Part shown: positions 27,401-42,400 of the stretch, in pieces
Position numbering within the stretch: position 1 is the first letter of the stretch
Layout of the letters: each line of letters opens with the position of its first letter
Program-made: the position numbers and the translations under genes
The notes under the pieces: generated by a model
What the model was told of the DNA's origin: nothing
The model's database searches: none
Seen by the model: the letters and a program-made list of their open reading frames with translations, nothing else
DNA from: Eleginops maclovinus
Taxonomy: Eukaryota; Chordata; Actinopteri; Perciformes; Eleginopidae
DNA length: 64,000 bases
Reading direction: 5' to 3'
NCBI RefSeq assembly: GCF_036324505.1
Contig: NC_086370.1
Span: 16,580,600-16,644,599 of the forward strand

Positions 27401-30400
27401 TGTAATAAAAAGCTGCCTCTGTTGAGGTGTTCAAGTACAACAAAGGAAACAGTTTCAATGTGGTTTGTGTGTTTATAGTTTGGGATAACTTCACATGAAT
27501 AAACTGGGAGAGGGCAGCCCTCAGACCGACCCCTTGTTGGCGGAGGCAAAAGTCAAATAATGTTGAGTCAAAGGGGGCCAAAATGTGACCTTGCAAAACC
27601 TTTATCCGTGCACTTTTCATCATCCCCTGTCCCCCTGGTTGCTAGCTAAGGGTATTGGGTGAAAAAGTGGTTCACGTTAGAAGAATTCCGTACACATTGT
27701 TTCCTCTCTGTGATACATTTTGTGTGGGAATAGCTCTATCACCTCAGGATTTGGCCATTTCAGCCTTTTCTAGAGGTTGTATTTATATTATTGTCAATAC
27801 ATCGGCTTTGACTGATTGTGAGTTAGGTTTCTGATATTTTCCTAAACATAGATTTTAGAGCTGTAGTCAATGGGGGAAAAAAAATAAAACTAAAGTAATT
27901 TCTTTCTACCAGATATTTTCGTCCTCTAGCTGCTTTTCCCTGGGGGTGTCAGCACCATAAGTCTGTTCATTAATCCCGCCCGTCTCAAGCCTTTAGGGGT
28001 GCGCTGTCCACTGTTGTGATTGTATGAAGCTGATAGATACGGCCAAAACCCTGCGTGCTTTGTAAGAGGTAAACTGCTGGTTACAACGGCAGAAACAATT
28101 TTGAGAAACCTGTTTGGCCAAGATCGTAACATTTGCAGAGAGAAAGGCTTCATTTGCTATCATTCTTTTCATGGCACACTGCATACTAGTTTCCCCTTTC
28201 CCTATAGTAATAATTCAGAGAAAATCCCAGTTTTTACTGCACGAATGACATGCATGTGTGCCTTTTTTTTTTCATGAATCATTTGTGCTCTGGGACCATA
28301 ATGCATCGCATCAACACAGGCTCTCAGCACTTAGACGGTAGTTTTGGCTCACAAAGTGCATTTTAAGCACCAAATAAAGGCCTGCCACCAGTCGTGTGTT
28401 GATGCTCACTGTCATTGCTTGATTTCTATCTGCCTCTCTATCAGTCCCTCTCTCTATGTTCTAGACACACACATACAGTACACACATTTATTTTAATTTT
28501 AATCAAAGTGACAAAGCGGGTGCAGAATCATATTTGACAGTTTTGCATGTGATTAATTAGTTTAATAACTGCCGCAGGGTGGTAGTCACATACTACACCT
28601 GTGATTAGGTTATAACAACTAATTTATGCACTTTCTGATTGTGAAAATCAGAAAATTCAAATTGGGAGACAGTCTCTTCATAATCATCACGGATATATCG
28701 TACACACAAACTGCAACGCTTTATGAAATAAGTTGTTATGGCTAAAGGTTGTTTGTTCAGCTCTTTACTTTTGTTACTCCTAATATTAAGTCAGCCCGGT
28801 TTGGTTACATTATGCCTTGACACTTGCAGGTTCTGGAAGCAGCATTTTGCCTGAAGCAGCACAGCAGTTACTATCATGTTTAAAGATGACGGGGATTGTG
28901 CAGGTGGCATTCGGCTTAAATAATGGGTTGACTTGGCAGTTCACAGACAGGAATGTATTAGTTGCAGGGGGAAATGGTTTTTCCTACCTAGTGGGACAGA
29001 AAAGGCCCAACTTAAAGTGCCACACACCGACAGATGGAGCAATCAATGGAGATGATTGAAAACTTCCAAACACAAAAATGTCACATTTTTAAAACAAAAT
29101 ACTCACTCAATGGGGAACAAACCCTCTCAAATGAGTGATAGTTTTTGCTTTGAGCAAAACAAAAACTCAAAATATTGAATGACTGTTGAAATCTGAAGCT
29201 ATGGGCAAAAGAAAATAAACAGAATAGTCAGTAATTTAGAAATGATGACAAAATCATCATTACAGAAAAGACTTGACAGAAACTATAATCATCACTTAAA
29301 AAACGTCATAATTGTATTGGAGCAGATTTGAATTGTCATTGATAAGGATGTAGGACATGTTTAAAAAGACTTTCTGAATACTATCCTACTCAATCCTAAA
29401 GAAAAGACCCTCTTTGATTATATTTCCATGCATTTCTCCCTGTTTTTGTTGTACACACTTTTTAATTATGTAAAATGGCCCACATTTCCTCACAAAGGTG
29501 ATTGAAATTGAAATGTATTTATATATGATGTTGTATTCTGTGCTTCTTTTGCCTTTCTTCCAAACACCTCTCTTTCTGATGTGGAGATGTTCGGGAAACT
29601 CATTAGAAAGTGTAAATGACCTGCTGCCGCTGTAAACAAAAGAACAATTCAATTAGGTTAGACGCGTTCATGAATATACGCTGTAAAATGGTTATATCAA
29701 AGTTTATTTAAACAACTACAAAGCTCAGAAAGTTACTTTATTCACAACTGAAATGAAAAGGCAACATTTGTTTCCCCACAATAGTAACCACCAAAGCTTT
29801 TTAATGGTAATGTTTATGCAGTCAAAACACTAAATGGCGGTGGCCTTGTTGGTTAAGTCAAGTTATACGTGAATTAAAAGCCGGTCTACTGACTTTAATA
29901 ACATTCATCAAAATTACTTTTTTCCCAATCTAAAAACAAAGTGCTTTTGTTTTCTTAAACCTAACCACATGTGGGTTGGACCCGGGTCGCCCCTGGTCCT
30001 GCGCTTAGAACGCCCACCACTGCTGCCAGATGTGACATACAAATCCATAAGAGACATCATTAGATTTTTCCCTGTGTAGGGAAGGACTTTAGCCTCTCTA
30101 AACTGTTATGTTTGGTGGCTGACCAAGAATGCAAGATGAAAAATAAAGTGTTTTCTAGTAGTTGATGTCAAAGCAAAGTAATGAAAATACACTGCCTTCA
30201 CGTACCTTTGCATTCACTTTATTTAGTCCAAGTTTTTTGGTTTTATGTGTTTTTTTGGTGTTCATTCAGAGCATCACAAAGATAGTAAATAAAATACAGT
30301 GTAGGAAGAGGCCACAGAAAAAAAACACTTATTTGAAGCCCCCACCTGTGAGTGTTAACATTGAACAGTGTTAAATGTATCACAATTAATACACAGAAAC

Positions 30401-33400
30401 CAGATCTGCATAAAAGTCAATCAATAAGAAGAAGATATAAGAAACAACACTGACAATAAGCTTAACCTCTATATTAAGCAGTCAGATTCACTGGAATATT
30501 TAGTCTGTCCGGCTGGAAAACCTACCAATGTTTCAAAACTCACACCCTCCAAATTTCACACCTTCCTATGGTTTCAATTCACTGCAAGAATATACTACCT
30601 TGTTGCATGGAAACCTATAAAAATGTAATCTGTTGGATCAATATCAACTCATATCCCTGATGTTGGGGGGTGTGGACACATTGTTCTAGTGATCTCGCAG
30701 CCTTATTGGTATATGGGGTCATTTTAGGTGGAGGGCACTTTCTTTTCAAAATCTCAATTTGGACCCACTATCGCCTTTGGCTCCAGCTCAGACCCCTGCG
30801 GGCAAAAGCCGAGCCATTAGGAGCCAAAGCTGTGAAGGAATAAATGAGACGAGAGAAGTGTCTGAGTGGTGTTCTGCTCAAAGTACTCCAAAATGCTAAC
30901 TATAGTTCAAATTCATCAAAAAACCTGTTCATTTTCCAATGATTTGACATTATCATATTTCACCCTGCTAAATTTCCAATCTCTGTTGTAGTCCATGCCT
31001 TAATGAATAACAGGGTTACACAGATGAACAAAAGTAAATGTAGTCATGCTACTGAACCTGGAACAATAAATAGGAGCAAACAACAGTGGCCTCGAACAGT
31101 AAAAAAGAACAAAAGTAAAAACAAAATGCTAATGTTTTATTGTTGTCTCTCCACACCACTTACAATGCAGCAAATTAATTTTAAATTGCACGGGATGTGA
31201 CTAAAACTTTGTCAAATGTGTCAACACATTTAAATTAGTTCTGAATTTGCCATCAAATTTGTCCTTGAATGCTTCTTGTTTTTTACCTTTTGTACAAACC
31301 ACAGTGCAGTGTGCTGTGATGTCAACACATAAAAGTGCTGTGTATATATATATATATATTTACCTAGTCCATTAAACATTTTGCATTTACTTTTTACCCC
31401 AAGCTTTCTTTAAAAGAAATGAAGCAATCACAATCTTTTATCCCACTAATGGCAAACAGCACATTTAATCTGGATTGTTGTTAGCAGCTGAGAGACATAA
31501 CATCTCCTCTCAATGTGTTTGAAGTGAAACCCTCCCCCATTCAGCCCATTTAATTAATTCCCCCCTTATAATGGCCTGAATTGATTGCTGAAACCCGCAT
31601 TAGGGCAATATGACCAAAGCTCAGGAATCAGTAGGATAAGTAAACAGCTGACAGCAGACTAATACTCAAGGGACATTTGGCTGGGTTTTACTTGATGAAA
31701 GCAGCCTCCCCAGAGTATGTTTTCACCCACAAAAGTACAAACAATCAATTGGACCTCTGATAAGATGCGGACAGAGTTAGGCCTCTCTTCGACCGCATCA
31801 TTTCTTTTGAATGACGCTTGCCTTTTTCTGCTAAGTGCTATACTTTGGATGTTGTGTTTTTATCCCCTCGCCCACTTGCAGTGCACCTTGATTTCGCCCT
31901 CATCGGTGACAAGCCTTAAAGACATTTATGCAAATGTGCAACCAATACTGTATTTCTTTTCTCCGCCGGTGTTTGTATCCGATAATTTCTAATGGATGCA
32001 TGAATATATTAATTTTATGAGCGAGAGCATTTATATCTCTGTGTTGGGTGTGTTGTGACACATACACTCACTTAATACACAGATAACTTTCTCCACTATT
32101 AAATGTGTTTTTGGTCTAATAAAGGACATGAACCAATATATTTTCTACTGTTTGGCTGGTGAACTTTTCCTCATTATTTACAAGATACAAAACATAAAAG
32201 CAATAAACCAATTCAAACCTCACATGTTGTCAGTGGGTGTAGAAGATCTGGGACATTAATTAGCTTGTTGATTTAAAGATACAAACAGCCTCTCATTTCT
32301 TGCCTTCGGCTTCTGTCTTTATTCTGTTAATGAAGTTGAGGATGTAATGAGCTTAACAACAAATGAACCAGGTTTTATTTCTGTGTCCTCAGAATTGCTT
32401 CTGCTTTCAGGCCAGTGAAATTCAGAGTAGTGAGGTGAACAATGGAGTCCCAGTTTGCTCCTCTCGCATTGATATGCCAGCTTTTGGTGTCTGATAATGG
32501 CCGGGATGCATTAGGGGGCCCCTTGGATCTGCATTAGTTCATAGACTTGGCTCTTCCCACTACCTTTTTCACCCCGTTTCCTCTTCCAAACCACTTCTTC
32601 CGCTTCTTATTCAAAGTCGTAATGGCTGAGAGTCAATTTAGGGTAATTTACACTGTGACACATAACAAATTATGTAAAAGCTGGGCAGCACCCCAGCCCG
32701 GCCCATGACAAGCTCAATTTACCCTCAAAAATATTCTTTGTGTTTGAGAGTTTTTTAGTCTGTACGCATTTTAGGATGTGATCATCAGTGATGTTAGGAT
32801 TATGTCTTAATTATTGAAGTGTATCTTAGATTTGTGTACTTTGTAATGGTAAATACACTGCTGATATTTAATCAGATTTACATTTTATTTAGATCTTTAT
32901 TGTTGATTGTCTCTTTAAATTTGACACAACATTCTACCTAAGTACATTTTTTTACAAGTGAATGTACTTACTGGTTTACATATACACCAAATATGTAATG
33001 AGCTCTTATCAGTTCACACTTGTTACACATAACTTGTGTGTATGTGGTTTATTTAACATGCTAACTTGTCTCAGTGAAGCACTTTTCGGGTTTTTATTCT
33101 CATAATTGTTCAAATGTTATTCATATTATCATCCTCATGGCCTGAGTAAACTAAAAAACTAAAATTTCAATTAAATCTTTTGACAGATTCAATACACACC
33201 TTTAACTTTGTTTATCAAAACGTATTAGGTGACAGACACTGACCCACAGACAGCTGACTAGGAGCGATGGCATATTTGGGTAAAAGCCAGCTTATGAAAG
33301 CTTATATTTAAGACATGATTTAATTAGTGTCGACACATTTCAGTGAATTGTCAGGCATTTTGATGTCATGGTTATACTCAGAGGAGTTAAATAGACAAGG

Positions 33401-36400
33401 GTGACTCCCGGGAGAAGGCTCTGTGTATGAATGTGTTTACCCCACAGTACAATATACAGAAGCTTATGTGTATTCATGAGAATGTAAATGTGTAGCATTT
33501 CAGCTGTGAACTTCTCACTGAGTGCTAAAGGTAAAGAAATAGAAGAATGTGTCAGTGCTTTTTTTCTTTTATTACAAAGAGCGTCACATCACTCACTGTT
33601 CTCAACTTTGGGGGTCCCTTGGAAATTAATTTAGATTCTTCATTTGGCCCCTCCGGCTCGGTTCAAAAACAGTGCCAGATGTACATGAAAGTGGCAGTAT
33701 TTCTAAAGATGGCTAATACTTCCCGTTGTGTGTTACTCCTAAGAAGGAAAGAAACAGCAATCTGGAGGTGTGATTATTAGAGTAAGGGTCTCTTTTTTCC
33801 CTTGACTACCCAATTAAGCTGACATGCTGAAGGCTGCCATCTTAATGATGCTTTAGTGGGGGCAACAGGTTTCATTCGGAGTGTGTTGTAAGACTGCGCT
33901 GATGTGAAGCAACAGTCGATTTCGTATTTCTTAATAGCCATATTGCAGTACACAGAGATGATTCATGCCTAAATTGCGCGCTGTGTAGAAAATCCTCTGC
34001 CCACCAATATGGGGTTGAAATGCCTCTCACGTCCCACTGAAGCACTTTAAAATAGTGAGCTTTTCTCTTTAAAAAAACAGATGGATATGTCATTCCTAAA
34101 GATTTGATTTGCTCCAACAATTTGTGTGTGTGAATGCGCTTCATGCTTGCGCAAGTGTACCGTGTAGTTCTGTGTGTGTGGATGAGACATTTGTTTCAAC
34201 CCGAAACATTATATCACCATTACATCACCATTACATCATGGCTGTAATGCTTTGTTGCCATGGAGGCTGTCTATGCAGCCATCTTTAAGAGTTGATACCT
34301 TTACGTGACCAAACAGCTTGTGACTTGGCCTTTAATGTTTGTTTTTGTCTTTCTCTAAGTGCAGGTTCCTTATGAAATATAAAAACAACGGTAAACTTCT
34401 AGAGCCTGCTTTTAAAACAAATGAAAAAAAGACAAAGACAGAGAGATTGAAAGAATGATAGAAAGAAAGCAAAAGTCAGTAAAGCAAAAGAGGGAAAGAA
34501 GGCAGCAAGAATAAAACGTTATGATAAAAGGATGACTAACCCAACTCCTCGGAGGGGGAGCGCCAATCTGAAAAAATGATTGGTTGACTTTCCCGGGGCA
34601 AAGCTCTCTTTGCTCACATCAATAAAACATAAACATGAATAAATGCACTGCTTTTGGCCTTCCAGGGTCCTTACTTAATTTCATGTATGCAAGTGAGCGA
34701 TGATATGCATGGAAAATTATATTTACCTTGAAGGCTCAAAATAATTCTGGAAACCATTTTGTGTTTGTTTGTTCCCAGTATTTACATAAGTGCAGGGCTG
34801 CACCACAAACTCTCAGAATTTTAGTTTGAATTCTTCTTCATTTGTTTGGTCCTCATAGTGTAAATCACGCATCTGATGTGCATCTGCTCTTTTTCAGGAT
34901 ATGCATGTAAGTAATTGCTCCTTATTGACTTGAGCCGTGATGCACAGCTATCAATAATTTGAAGACGTGGGGACGCACAGTTTTCCGTGATGTACCCTTG
35001 ATGTATCTACTTAGGGACAAATCAGCCAAGCAGTCATCTGCCTCACTAGTCTGTTGGTCCCTGAGGTAGATCTTCCCTGACCCAAATCAAGGGGTCAGCT
35101 TTTGTTAATGAGCCGACCGCACAAACACGTTAATAACATTTAAGACGGAGATTCTAATGACAATTACAGCTCGGCTGCTGAGGGGCTTTGTTATCAAGTT
35201 CTGCAATTTGAGGCTATTTGTGGACGTTGTTTTAAGTCCTCAGTTAAATTAGTTAGCATTTGATTAAATTGGATCCTTGTGCAAGTGATTGAACCCCATA
35301 AAACTGTGGACATTTATTCGTTGTTCACTCAGTTAATTTGCAGTGCTGGGTATTTGAATCCCTTTGGTTGGGAATGAGGCGCTTCTAGTTTGACACTGAT
35401 GTACTCAATTCAAGATTCAATTTACCTTGTATTATTTATACAGTCCCATGACACAGAGTCATTGCTGTTAGCAACAGAGAACTGAAGAGACAAACGATCA
35501 ACAGTTTTGCTGAGTTTTTCTCTCGTATCTAGTTTTCAAAGCAGGCAATTAGATCTAACATCACAGCCACTTAACTAAGTCGGTTCTCCAAATTGATTCA
35601 GACTCCAGCGTTGGACCTTGCAGACATGGTGCATTTAGTTATGCAAATGCTTATCTCTCTGTGTGATTGGTTAATTAACCTGTAATGCAGATAGTCCCAG
35701 TCATGCACATTGGCCATTTGATGGCTAAATTGTGGGTCAATTGGGTTTTTAACATTTCCAAAGCAGGCTTAGAGGCACGTCTTTGTTCCTCCGAGTCTTG
35801 TGTGGCTTTTTCTCGGTTTAATGACTTCTTCCGTGGGTCCCATAAGGTTAATGTGTTTAAACTCACTGTAATTGAGCTTTTGACCTATCTTTCAGGCTTT
35901 ATATAGAATATGTCATATTATGCCATGTTCCTGCTCCCTGATTGTTATAATCTACCATTCCTTCTCCCTCCCTTCATGCCCTGCCCTAACTCTCTTCCCC
36001 AACCCCCCTCTTTATCCTGAGTTATGAGCATCCCCATGGGAAGTCATTTATAATGCCATTGGAGTGACAATAATTTGCTTGCACACCATTTCACTCTGCC
36101 CTCTGTGCCTTGGCAGGCTTTTATGGGCCACATTTTTGTTTTCCCAGAAACACATCGTCCAACCATCCTCATAGAACACGCAAAAGCATTTAGCCAAAAT
36201 GGGAACTGGACATCATCCAATGAGTAAAATAAGTGACATCACATCTTCCAACAATAACATTTGAGACCTGCAGCTACTTCACTAATTTGAAGGTAAAAGG
36301 CAAGACAGATGACAAAGGGAAGGAGAGAGGATTGTGTGTGGCAGCCACTGACTGAGTTTCGTTTCAATCTTCAGTGAACAATTATGTTAAGATTTGCTTA

Positions 36401-39400
36401 TGTAGATATCCTTCCACATGAGATACAGACACAATTCTTGACAGCACACATCGGTTTTTCTTTAGTTCCTTCCAATAGCAGACTGACATCTACTGACAGC
36501 ATGAGGATCACTTGTCACTGGGATAACATGCTGTATGACACTGGTATTTATTAGCAAAGTGATGTAGCAGACATGTTGTATTCATTCCACGCCACTAGGT
36601 ATAGACAGGTGTATGCTGGAGAGGCACTTATGCAAAAGCTTTTTAGTACAGGCGTTGGCATGTAATTAAGCATGTCTGTTTTTATTATGTTGTAGGTGAT
36701 CCTGATCTTGACTAAGCTGTATGACTTCAACCTTGGGGCTGTTACTGAGAGCTCACTGTGGAGGTAAGTTTGTGTTTGATCATTGCTATTTTTACCTTTT
36801 CCATCTGAATCGAAAGGTAATGGCATCGTGGCAAGGATTTTATAAAAATGCAAAAGCACGGGCCTAAAAACAATAAGGATAATGCATTCATGGAGAGCAC
36901 AGTATTGTGTTAGTATGATTTATAGTGTTCTCACTTGCTAGGATATGAACAATGGAGTCACAATTGGAGCAAATATGAAGTGTTTTAATAAAGCAATATG
37001 AAGTAGTTCAGAATGAAGCATCCTCTTCTTTGCTTCCTTGAGTCCTGTAAATAAACAACCCAACTAAGAAACAACCTTTAAGAACCCCCCCAGTCCCTAT
37101 TTCCTGTCCTTCATCAGCACAGAAATGAATGATAAACCGAAAATCATCTCAGGTTTGTTATTCTTTCCTTTGTGTCTCTTTTCCTCTGACCTAGAAACTT
37201 CCTGATGGATTTTTTTTGATTGATTGTCATCCATAACCTTTTGTTCCAGAAGCAATTGACATGCAATTGCTACTGTATAGCCGTAGTAATTCTATTCAGT
37301 ATGTATTGAGAGGTGAGTTACGGCGCCCTGTCAGATCATAAATAAGAATTGAATTCATTAAGGATTATACCACAGAGGCCAATCCAGCCCTCTGATACTG
37401 TACGGCTTTTCTCTCATAGCCTGCAGAGAACTCATTTCATTCTGAAATACACGTGGAAAAGAGACCATCAGTTCGCCAAGCATAGAGTTTCAAATTAATA
37501 TCTGTTTCACCAGAGGCGCCGCTAAGATTTACACCCGAGTTGACACGTTTTGATATCCCATATTGTGTACAGGAGGTCTTCCATCATCAAGGTGTCTGCT
37601 TAACAATAGCACCACGAGTAAATTAGAGTGTACCTCAGGGGATGCACAAAGGCTCTTAGTATGAGTATTAGTAAAGCAGAGATTTGGATATTATGAAAAG
37701 AGTAAATGATTTCTGTGATAACAAAATAAATGATTTATGACTACATCTCGGGGCCACTGTTGGTGACTTAACGCAATGTGCAGATCAATGGGTGACTTGC
37801 AGAAGCTATCTGAACACACATCGAGTCCCTTTGTTTTTTTAAAAGGCTACCCTTTGTGCTAAAGAAACTTCACAATATAATTACATAATTTAAGAGCCTT
37901 TTTTCCAACAGCCTCAATCAAAGACAACTGAAAGGAGTACTAATACAAGTGTGTTGAGTGCTAAGCCTTTGTAAGTAATGTCAACACAAAATGGGACGAT
38001 TCAGATTAACGCACAGACAATGGCGGCAGACACTGGGTATCTATCCAATTATGCAGTGAAATTACATTAAGAGGCACTCAGGTAGAACTGTGAGCGTGGA
38101 ATGGCTGATTGTGGCGAGAAGAAAATATGAAGATCCAGATGACAAACGCATCTAATCTTGTCATGGGATGCATGGAAAGAACAGGCAGTTGTATGAAGCG
38201 TGATAATCTCAACATGATCCAGACCTAATTGTCTAAATTAAGTGTAACGCCAGGCCATTTAACTAATCCTCACAAGTATTGTCTTTCATTTTTTAATTTT
38301 TTTTTATCTGATTTGCAGAACTACTAAAACATGTGTTTGACAGCTTCTAATCCTTATGTGTTGCACTATAGTAGCAGAAGTAGGCATCCCTTGCAGATGA
38401 ACAGATAACCAAAGACAACAGGTGACATGTGATACATAAATCAAGTGGAAAGAGAAGCCACTAATTGCTAAGTGTGTGTCTTTGCTCTGGAAATTGTTAT
38501 TTTTAATAATTTCCTCACTATTTTGTGTACAAACTAACTATAAAACTACATAACTGTGGACCCTTTTCCCAACCATACCTGAGGCTCAGAAATTGATTTC
38601 CTAACTCACAGGCAGATGCTGGTTTAATTACATGTCAGTGTAGCATACAGCTAGCAAAGACCTTCTTGAAATGTGTAAAGTGAAAAGTAAGTCTGCATTA
38701 TGTGTTTGTCAAAGCTGTGCCGAACTGTGTTGTTGATGTGTGTATGACATGCCTAATGAATATGTCAACCTTTTTTAACGCAGAATGCTACTAAACTTGT
38801 GTTATGCCTCTCTTGATATACACATTTTTACTTATTTGTGCTTTCCTGTCACGCAGTGCTGAGGAAGAGATTTCAGATTATCTCTTGGTCGCTTTTGCAA
38901 AAAACAAAAACAATTTGCCAACGGCTTCCCCTGTTGACATTTATTGTAGAGACTATCATTTTGACATTGAGTGATGTTCATTGTTTGCATCTTTGAATCC
39001 TAACAAACCTATTCAAAACATGTTGATTTGTTTGGATGTTTTGAAACCTGCATTATTAAGCCGTCTTATGCTTCCTGTATATTGCCGTTGCATTGCAAGG
39101 TTATTGGCAGCATTTGTTGCCAATTTCATTTGGTAGACATGGCTAATCATCAATTAATTTGCTTTGCCTGCTGCTTTACCTTCACCAGTTAACATCTTAA
39201 ACAATCCATCCCTGATCTGGATTAATTCATTTCAAATACAAGAGTTTGCTACAGTAAGTTTACTGAGCGTCTCTTAGCATGATTTTTATACAACACTCTC
39301 AGATAAAGCTTTTAAAATAAGACGTAGATAAAGATGCATCTTCCTTGTTGGCAGATGACCTGAATTTTTTACCCCCAACAGTCAACATTTTCCCTGTATT

Positions 39401-42400
39401 CGGCAGGTGGCAGGTGCTTACTTTATGCCTGTTCACATTGATAAGATGATGGCAGCTTCAAAATGATTAAGCTTCTCTTATTTAGGCCTTTTTGTTTTCT
39501 TCTTCTTGTATTTCTGTTTATACTTGTGTAATGATGTCACAGGTATTTGTTCGTAACACACTGTTGCTTTATCCAGCTGTTTTATTAGCAGGCTATTCTT
39601 GACGACACCGCTTTAAAAACAAATGTGTACAATGTCATCACAAACCATTTCTGACTTTTGGTAAAAACGAACTCCACAGGGTGTATCCAGAAACTATTTG
39701 TTCAATGTGTTTGTTTGTACAGTGACTTCCTGTAAAATATCCTCTTTGCACCACTTACTGACTTTTTCTTTTAGGATTACATCAACGTGCTTTATAAGAG
39801 CAACAAAAACAAAGATAAAACATAAGCAGGAAGTGAGTCCCTCACTGCAGGATTATTTTTATTCCATAAAGCAAAAGGTTTTCTGAGCAGTAGAAATTTG
39901 AAAAACAGGAGCTCCAGTCATGCAAACGAAAATTGATTTGCAGTTAATGGGCTAAAACATGCCACATCACTGGTACAGACATGTCTCTAATGGGTTTTTT
40001 TCATCAAATGTACAATATGTTGTTTTTGTTTGTGTCCAGATCCTCCGACTATGGGAGCACATATAACAAACTCAACGACAAAGTGGGCTCAAGGACAGTT
40101 TTAAGTTACCTGTACGTCTGCCCTACCAACAAACAGAAGGTCAGCATTTCTCTGTTGCTTTTATCTCTCTGTCTGATCCCTCACAGTCCCGCCATCAAAT
40201 TACAGATTTCTTTTCCTTCAAATTGCTGCCAAATGACGGTATCTCTGTCTTTCTCTCCATCTTCTAATGCCATATCCCTCGTCTGGCCCTCTGTACTTTA
40301 GATAATGATGCTTAGCGACCCAGAGGTAGAGAGCGCTGTTCTCATCAGTTCAGATGAAGGGGCAAGCTTTGACAAGTATTCCATTACCTTCAATATCCTG
40401 AGCCTGCTCTTCCACCCTGCGCAGGAGAACTGGATACTGGCGTACAGTCATGACGGCAAGGTAGCTTCTGAGTAATCCACAATGAAGATGATATATGATG
40501 CTGAAAACAGTTGTGCATATCTTCTGTTTTTCTTCTGTGGATGTGATTATAGCCTAGCTGCTCATTAACATTAACTTCCTCCTAAAACTTTAAGAGTGAT
40601 GAAGATCGGCCTGATTTTTTTTGTCTTGCAGCTGTACAGTTCAATGGACTTCGGGAGGAAATGGCAGCTTGTGCACGACAACGTGATGCCAGGCCGATTC
40701 TACTGGTATGATTATGTAGATTCTATTTCCGTACAGTTGATTGATTGTAATTTGCATAATGATAGTGTTCATGACCCAATGCTGCAAGAAGGATCCCGTG
40801 ATCTCTGTCAAAAACAGATCTCCTCCCCATGGCAGTCGAGCACAAAACCCATTATATCCATGTCACGTTCTGGGGACCTGAAGTAATATTATGCTTCTTT
40901 TTCATAGCACAAACATGACATGCTGTTTTTGTTGTCGCTGTCATTAAGTAATCTCGACTGCTCGGCACAAAGTGGTGAATATTGATGTGAGCCCGTTTAT
41001 CCCTGTTTGTCATGGTACGTGTCAAATCTGAGAGTGTTTTTAAGCCATGAAAGAAAGGACATTGGTTGGAGGACATCCTCTCCACATGCTTGAACAGCGA
41101 GGCATTAGATAAATAAGAACAACGCAGCGGGTACAGCGGCACCCGAAACAATGCATTATTTGTGCTCTTGAAACCGTTCCTTCATGCACATTGTCAGATA
41201 GTTATTTTTTTTAATGGTGTTGCAGCTACCTACAACACATTTGCTATGGTTGATGTTTCTGGTAATAGCTTATGTCTGTTGTGTCCTCTTTTTGAATTGA
41301 GATTAATTGCAGCTTGTGACTTACTTTCACTTCGCAGGGGACAAAAACATCTTTCTATAGGTTTAACAGAATAGAGATGTCCCTCTACAGCTGTAACACT
41401 CAACCTGTCCTCCCCTCTCTTATCTCATTTTGCCTTTTCTTCCCCATCTACACTTCTGTCTGCTCCTCTCCATCACCTCCTTCTCATGCTCTTTCAAGGG
41501 CGGTAATGGGGCTGGACCGAGAATCAGATGTGGTCCACATCGAGACGCGCATCGCAAAAGGCCGTGAGTGCTGCACTCCAGTCCGCCACTGTAGCAAGAC
41601 CCACAGGACCCCTAGCCTCGCATTTTGAGCGAGGTCACAGGAAAGATGACACCTGTTCTGTTGTTGAGATTGGTCCCTAAAGTCTAGTAAAGCAGAATAG
41701 GTGTCCCCTGACAAAAACGGAGAGTTTTAGCGGGTTGATGGATGTTTCTCTTCTTTAATCTATCCCCTGTGTCTCATAGAAAAAAACTCACCTCCTCCCC
41801 TTCTAAACAGCATGATAGATCCTGTCAAACCAATTATAAGGGGTTTCCTGTTCTATACTCATATTCCTCCTGTGGTGATAAAATCTGTCTTTTAATTAGC
41901 ATATAAACCTATCTCCTATCTCGTGAAAAAACGAACTTATTTTGTACTTGTACTTCATTACTGAATTGAATCTCAGCTAATTTGGATCTCACTATGGCCA
42001 AATGCGCACAGTAGTAGTAGTTATTGAATATTTGCTTTATTATTTCTATAGTTACCCAAGCTTGAAGTTGTTTCAGGACTGTAAACTTAGAGTCTGTTTA
42101 GCATATATATAATATATAGCACCTCCAGTGAATACAAAGTGTATTTTGATGGTGTAAATGGTTGTAATTTACCTCTGATTGATTTTCTTTCGCCTCTCCA
42201 CAGGCGCCCAGTACGTGAAGTGCAGAGCCCAACGATGCACAGAAGGCAACAAACTGTACCTCTTTCCTGGATATGTAGACACCAACTCTATGGTTGTGCA
42301 GGATGAATATGTTTTCACACAGGTTTGATTAGTGATAGATTACTTTTCTTGCTAACACGCCATCTTTTCACGCAAATGCTTCTGTCTCTGTGAAATTTGA

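Larger units (their letters stand above)
24460..36695 (+). other. sorcs3: sorcs3 intron 1 (12.2 kb)
   Basis: Bounded by GTGAGT and TTGTAG. I found no credible exon inside; open frames are short and lack family similarity or paired splice sites. It contains a small (AC)n at 25267-25283 and an AT microsatellite near 31341. Several non-repetitive stretches (for example around 26700-27350 and 32380-32720) could be regulatory, but that needs alignment to other fish. Confidence 0.85.

Noticed and set aside
40706..40886. Extension of exon 5 by about 60 codons into intron 5
   Set aside because: Exon 6 continues the family sequence exactly from the GTATGA donor, and the extension has no SorCS similarity.
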